From Clostridiales bacterium (GTDB lineage: Bacteria; Bacillota; Clostridia; Lachnospirales; WQUN01): a stretch of DNA of 18,176 nt. Below the pieces are notes generated by a model that did not search any database, had not been told where the DNA came from, and saw nothing but the letters and a program-made list of their open reading frames with translations. This document shows positions 15,064 to 18,176 of this stretch, piece after piece (the first letter of the stretch is position 1; every line of letters begins with the position of its first letter). The position numbers and the translations under genes were made by a program. The stretch lies in assembly GCA_031289625.1 (NCBI GenBank), contig JAITPB010000067.1, positions 1-18,176 on the forward strand, given 5' to 3'.

Positions 15064-15552
15064 TTATGGAACGCCGGGTTTGTCAAACAAGATCTGTTTC
15101 TCCATCTCCAGCAAAAAACGTTTGGCCGGAAGCCCGCCGCCGTAGCCGGTCAAGCCGCCGTCGCTGCCGATCACACGGTGGCATGGAATGATGATGGAAA
15201 TGGGGTTATTGTGGTTGGCCATACCGACCGCCCGGCTGGCTTTCGGCCGGCCGATCAGCGCGGCTACCTGCCCGTAGCTGCGCGTCTCGCCGTACGAAAT
15301 GGTTTGCAGCGCTTTCCAGACCAGCATTTGAAATTCTGTTCCGTGAAGCGTCAGCGGCAAATCAAATACCCGCCGCGTTCCTTTAAAGTATTCCGCGAGC
15401 TGCGACGCCGCCTTTTGAATCAGCGGCGTTTCCCCGGCAGTAAAATTTCCGGGAAAATTGTCCCTGCCAAAAATAATCCGCGAGATAGAGCCGCCCTCTT
15501 CTTCAATTCCGATCTGTCCGATGGGAAAGTCATAAAAAAACATGCTCGTCAT
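15064..15552 (-). CDS. ogt: Methylated-DNA--protein-cysteine S-methyltransferase
   Basis: This suicide repair enzyme moves the alkyl group from O6-alkylguanine in DNA to its own cysteine. The 162-residue length is typical of Ogt. The active-site motif PCHRVI has C124 as acceptor. A helix-turn-helix DNA-binding segment (SYGQVAALIGRPKASRAVG, 92-110) precedes it, and the usual N-H-N-P-I-S-I-I-I lead-in and GGLTGYGGGL loop are present. The ATG at 15552 has GAGG 7 nt ahead; an ATG nine bases downstream is the alternative. It is preceded on its own strand by a strong TTGTCA-17-TATAAT promoter at 15735-15763, giving a leader of about 175 nt. It faces away from the response-regulator gene and has no obvious link to the rest of the window. 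Confidence 0.95.
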   Translation of the reverse strand: MTSMFFYDFPIGQIGIEEEGGSISRIIFGRDNFPGNFTAGETPLIQKAASQLAEYFKGTRRVFDLPLTLHGTEFQMLVWKALQTISYGETRSYGQVAALIGRPKASRAVGMANHNNPISIIIPCHRVIGSDGGLTGYGGGLPAKRFLLEMEKQILFDKPGVP

Positions 15553-15670
15553 ATCAGATCCTCAAAAATATTTTCCATATGCACCACAAGCTCCGGCCAT
15601 AAATATGGGAGCGCCATCGCTGACTTGCAGAGAGGTTTATTGTGCGAAACTTCACTGTTTTACCATTTTT

Positions 15671-15699
15671 TTGATTCGTTTTCTTTGTTATGATAAAAT
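15671..15699 (+). promoter_or_regulatory. Candidate sigma-A promoter of the response-regulator/kinase operon
   Basis: TTGATT (15671-15676) and TAAAAT (15694-15699) are 17 bp apart, with a TG one base before the -10 (extended -10). Transcription would start near 15706, about 90 nt before the regulator ATG. Consensus match only. Confidence 0.55.
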
Positions 15700-15734
15700 G
15701 CCAATGGAAATCTGTCGAATCCCTTGTGCGTATT

Positions 15735-15763
15735 ATTATAACCGTTTTTTGCACGCGTGACAA
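15735..15763 (-). promoter_or_regulatory. Candidate sigma-A promoter of ogt
   Basis: On the minus strand TTGTCA (15758-15763) and TATAAT (15735-15740) are 17 bp apart, matching 5/6 and 6/6 of consensus. The start would lie near 15728, producing a long leader before ogt that runs back through the plus-strand promoter at 15671-15699. Confidence 0.65.
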
Positions 15764-15795
15764 TTCTCATGGCAATTCACAAAGGAGGCGGCGTG

Positions 15796-16479
15796 ATGGC
15801 CGATAAAATACTTGTGGCGGAAGACGACGCCACCATCAATGAAGTCGTCTGCGAATATTTAAAAGAAGCGGGCTTTGACCCCATCTCCACAGCGGACGGC
15901 AAGGCGGCGGCTGCGCGCCTCGCCGGCACGCGGGACATAAGCCTGTGCATCCTGGACATTATGCTGCCGGGCGGCTCCGGGCTGGAACTGCTGCGTGCGA
16001 TACGCGCCTCAGAGGTTTACGCGAAAGTCCCTGTGATGATGCTGACCGCCCTGACGGACGAAGACACGCAGATCATTAGCTTCAACGGGCAGGCCGACGA
16101 CTACGTGACAAAACCCTTTTCGCCCAAAGTGCTGGTCAAGCGGGTGGAAGCGCTGCTGAACCGATGCCGGGGCAGTCAGGATTCTATCCTGCGCCTCGGC
16201 CCAATCCATTTGGATGTGAACAATTACGAAGCCTACGAGAACGAGCGCAGAATTGATCTAACGTTGAAGGAACTGGAACTGCTCAAAGTTTTGATGAGCA
16301 ATCCCCGAAAAGTCCTGTCCCGGCAGCAGCTTTTGGATTTGGTCTGGGGCTATGACTATTACGGCGACGAGCGCATTGTAGACGCGCACATCAAAAACCT
16401 GCGCAAAAAACTGCGCGCCAATCTGATTGTGACGGTCAAAGGCGTCGGGTATAAGGTGGAATCAGTGGAATCGGCTTAG
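15796..16479 (+). CDS. OmpR/PhoB-family response regulator
   Basis: A 227-residue cytoplasmic DNA-binding regulator. The receiver domain (about 3-120) has acidic residues E9/D10, phosphoacceptor D54 (CILDIML), T84 (MMLTA) and K106 (TKPF). The winged-helix domain (about 130-224) has LTLKELELLKVLMSNP, SRQQLLDLVWG, RIVDAHIKNLRKKL and a GVGYKV ending typical of OmpR/VanR-type regulators. The ATG at 15796 has AAAGGAGG 7 nt ahead; a frame extension back to 15757 lacks such a site. It lies 11 nt before its partner kinase gene. The pair looks VanR/VanS-like in overall form, but no resistance or target genes are present in the window, so the signal and regulon are unknown. Confidence 0.95.
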   Translation: MADKILVAEDDATINEVVCEYLKEAGFDPISTADGKAAAARLAGTRDISLCILDIMLPGGSGLELLRAIRASEVYAKVPVMMLTALTDEDTQIISFNGQADDYVTKPFSPKVLVKRVEALLNRCRGSQDSILRLGPIHLDVNNYEAYENERRIDLTLKELELLKVLMSNPRKVLSRQQLLDLVWGYDYYGDERIVDAHIKNLRKKLRANLIVTVKGVGYKVESVESA

Positions 16480-16490
16480 GAGGCTTTGCC

Positions 16491-18005
16491 ATGATCCATA
16501 AAGGAATCGCGTTTAAAATTTTTTTGTTTACCGCGGCGCTGATCGCGCTGGCTGTCATTGTTTCGCTGGGCATTTTGTGCTTCATACTGCCAGATTATTA
16601 TCTTCGTTCCAAAACAGCGGCCATTCAAAAGCAGGCGGATCTGCTCGCACACGCGCTCAGCGCGTCGCGAACCGAAGAAGACTGCGCGTCGCTGATCAAA
16701 GATTTTGCCGCCGCGAACAACGCCGTTGTACTGGCCCTGAAAGGCGGCGAAATGCTTCCCCTATCCTCACCTTTCCTGTCGCTGGGGCCGCCCAGCCAAA
16801 TGCGGGTCTTCTTTAAAACAGCTGCGGCGTCCGGGGAGACGGACGCGATACTTGAACGCTTCGAAAATATTCGTATCGCCGGATCCGGCGCCGCCGGGTT
16901 TTCCGAAGCCGATGATCAAATAGCCGGGCCGCGTTTTATGACTTCCATCCAGCAGCAGATGATACTCGACAAACCCATTCAAAACAGCCTGATGGATCGC
17001 GTCCGCATTGTATGTACGATGCAGCCTGTCGGCGAGGCGACGCAAGTGATTATTTCACTGACGCCATACCTGCTGATCCTGGATTTGCTGATTGCCCTGC
17101 CGGCGGCGTATTTCTATGCCAGGCGTTTGACCAAACCCATTTTGCGCTTATCCGCAGTCGCGTCTCAAATGCGCCAGATGGCGCCCGGCGCGGCCGGTGC
17201 GACCGGTGCGGCCGGGATTTATTCGCGGGACGAACTGGGCGATCTTTCCAGAAGCCTGGATTTGCTGTATCAAAGTTTGTGCGCCAACATCGAAACGCTT
17301 CGTCAGGAAAAAGAAACCGTGAATCAGCTCGAACAAGCCAAGACCGATTTCATGCGGGCGGCCAGCCATGAGCTCAAGACGCCCATCGCCGCGTTAAATG
17401 GCATTTTGGAAGGCATGATTGACGGCATCGGCGTGTATAAAGATCGAAACAAATATTTGCTGGAATGCAAAAACCTAATCAGCCGCCTGACGGGCCTGGT
17501 GAATGAAATTTTAAACGCCGCCGCGATGGATGCCGTGGAAGAAAAGTTCAGCCGCGATCCAGTGGATATTGATATTTTGCTCAGCAACGCACTGGAAGAG
17601 CATCGGGTTTTGGCGGAGGGAAAAAATTTGCGCGTTGCCTTGGATCTTTTGCCCTGTCAGGTAAACACAGATGAAGTCATATTCTATCATACGATTATCA
17701 ACCTCGTCTCTAACGCCGTAAAATACACGCCAGCGGGCGGCCTCATTCAAATCAGCCTGAACCCGGAAGTGCTGTCGATTGAAAATGAATGCGAACCCAT
17801 CCCGCCGGATCAAATCAGCAAGCTCTTTGAACCGTTTTTCACGCTGAGCTACAGCCGGGACAAAAAAAGGAGCGGCACGGGCCTGGGGCTATACATCGTA
17901 AAGAGAAATTTAGAGCGGCTGCATATGACGTATTCTATGAAAAACAGCGATTTAGGGCTGCAATTCAACATATTTTTTCATTACGCTCTGCCCAAACACC
18001 TCTAA
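16491..18005 (+). CDS. Membrane sensor histidine kinase, partner of the upstream regulator
   Basis: A 504-residue sensor kinase. Membrane segment 1 is at about 9-33, then an extracytoplasmic region at about 35-187, and membrane segment 2 at about 188-208. A HAMP domain follows and contains a Gly/Ala-rich stretch (PGAAGATGAAG, 232-242). The dimerisation domain has phosphoacceptor H293 (ASHELKTPIAAL). The ATPase domain has N-box IINLVSNAVKYTP (N404, N408), F-box LFEPFF and G2 box GTGLGL at 462-467. The usual DxGxG D-box is replaced by IENECEPIP (430-438), a variant resembling VanS-like kinases that have N in place of D. GGAGG lies 7 nt before the ATG. The extracytoplasmic domain has no recognised sensory fold. 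It should phosphorylate the regulator encoded just upstream. Confidence 0.94.
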   Translation: MIHKGIAFKIFLFTAALIALAVIVSLGILCFILPDYYLRSKTAAIQKQADLLAHALSASRTEEDCASLIKDFAAANNAVVLALKGGEMLPLSSPFLSLGPPSQMRVFFKTAAASGETDAILERFENIRIAGSGAAGFSEADDQIAGPRFMTSIQQQMILDKPIQNSLMDRVRIVCTMQPVGEATQVIISLTPYLLILDLLIALPAAYFYARRLTKPILRLSAVASQMRQMAPGAAGATGAAGIYSRDELGDLSRSLDLLYQSLCANIETLRQEKETVNQLEQAKTDFMRAASHELKTPIAALNGILEGMIDGIGVYKDRNKYLLECKNLISRLTGLVNEILNAAAMDAVEEKFSRDPVDIDILLSNALEEHRVLAEGKNLRVALDLLPCQVNTDEVIFYHTIINLVSNAVKYTPAGGLIQISLNPEVLSIENECEPIPPDQISKLFEPFFTLSYSRDKKRSGTGLGLYIVKRNLERLHMTYSMKNSDLGLQFNIFFHYALPKHL

Positions 18006-18176
18006 ATGAGCATAAAAGCTGGACAGTGAAAACTTTTGGCATGTAAAAAGCGCATACAAAAAAAGATCAGCGTAATAATTAAAAAAATAATTCCACGATC
18101 TTTAGCATGTAATCAGTAGATACGTCTATTTTGCGGTAATAGACTATGCTGTCTCATCAAATATGTACTTATGGTC
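18006..18176. other. Intergenic tail without a recognisable gene
   Basis: AT-rich sequence after the kinase stop. Two weak inverted repeats are present: AAAGATC/GATCTTT (18062-18068 and 18097-18103), enclosing an AT-rich core, and GTCTATT/AATAGAC (18124-18130 and 18138-18144). Neither is followed by a clear T-run, so a terminator cannot be called. Confidence 0.5.

Noticed and set aside
15554..15763. Minus-strand 69-codon frame just upstream of ogt
   Set aside because: It covers both candidate promoters, has no convincing ribosome site, and its translation resembles random AT-rich sequence.
1..18176. CRISPR arrays, tRNA or rRNA genes, insertion sequences, prophage genes
   Set aside because: No regularly spaced repeats, cloverleaf-like segments, transposase or integrase motifs were seen on either strand.

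Overview
The window comes from an anaerobic bacterium with a Wood-Ljungdahl (reductive acetyl-CoA) pathway. AGGAGG-type ribosome binding sites, sigma-A-like promoters and a VanR/VanS-like two-component pair suggest a Firmicutes-type background (Clostridia or Negativicutes). That taxonomic guess is inference and is weakly supported.

Positions 1-12677, read leftward on the minus strand, form one large carbonyl-branch cluster. In transcription order it holds: a DUF3786 protein; a stand-alone homocysteine S-methyltransferase domain; a stand-alone MetE-core (UROD/MetE superfamily) zinc methyltransferase; two consecutive CooC/AcsF-type nickel-insertion ATPases; a 191-nt gap with palindromes; the Ni-CO dehydrogenase (acsA/cooS); a 1153-residue protein in which acetyl-CoA synthase (AcsB) is fused to the small corrinoid protein subunit (AcsD); the large corrinoid iron-sulfur subunit (AcsC); and a RACo-type reductive activator that runs off the left edge. 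The last four genes are joined by three identical 1-nt TAATG stop/start overlaps. AcsE, the methyl-THF:CoFeSP methyltransferase, and the folate-branch genes are not in the window.

The inferred working order is as follows. CODH reduces CO2 to CO. The corrinoid protein (AcsC plus the AcsD half of the fusion) carries the methyl group, and the AcsB half joins CO, methyl and CoA into acetyl-CoA. The CooC-like ATPases load nickel, and the RACo protein re-reduces inactive Co(II) corrinoid. The two homocysteine-methyltransferase-type proteins at the head of the cluster could draw methyl groups from the same corrinoid pool into methionine.

Positions 12767-14957 (minus) hold an M32 metallocarboxypeptidase and an unrecognised 218-residue protein, probably co-transcribed. 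Next is a minus-strand ogt (O6-alkylguanine-DNA alkyltransferase). Diverging from it on the plus strand is an OmpR-family response regulator followed by its sensor histidine kinase (15796-18005). The last 171 nt show no gene.

The most notable observation is the AcsB-AcsD fusion, which would covalently tether the normally mobile corrinoid protein to acetyl-CoA synthase. I cannot judge from sequence alone whether it has been described before.
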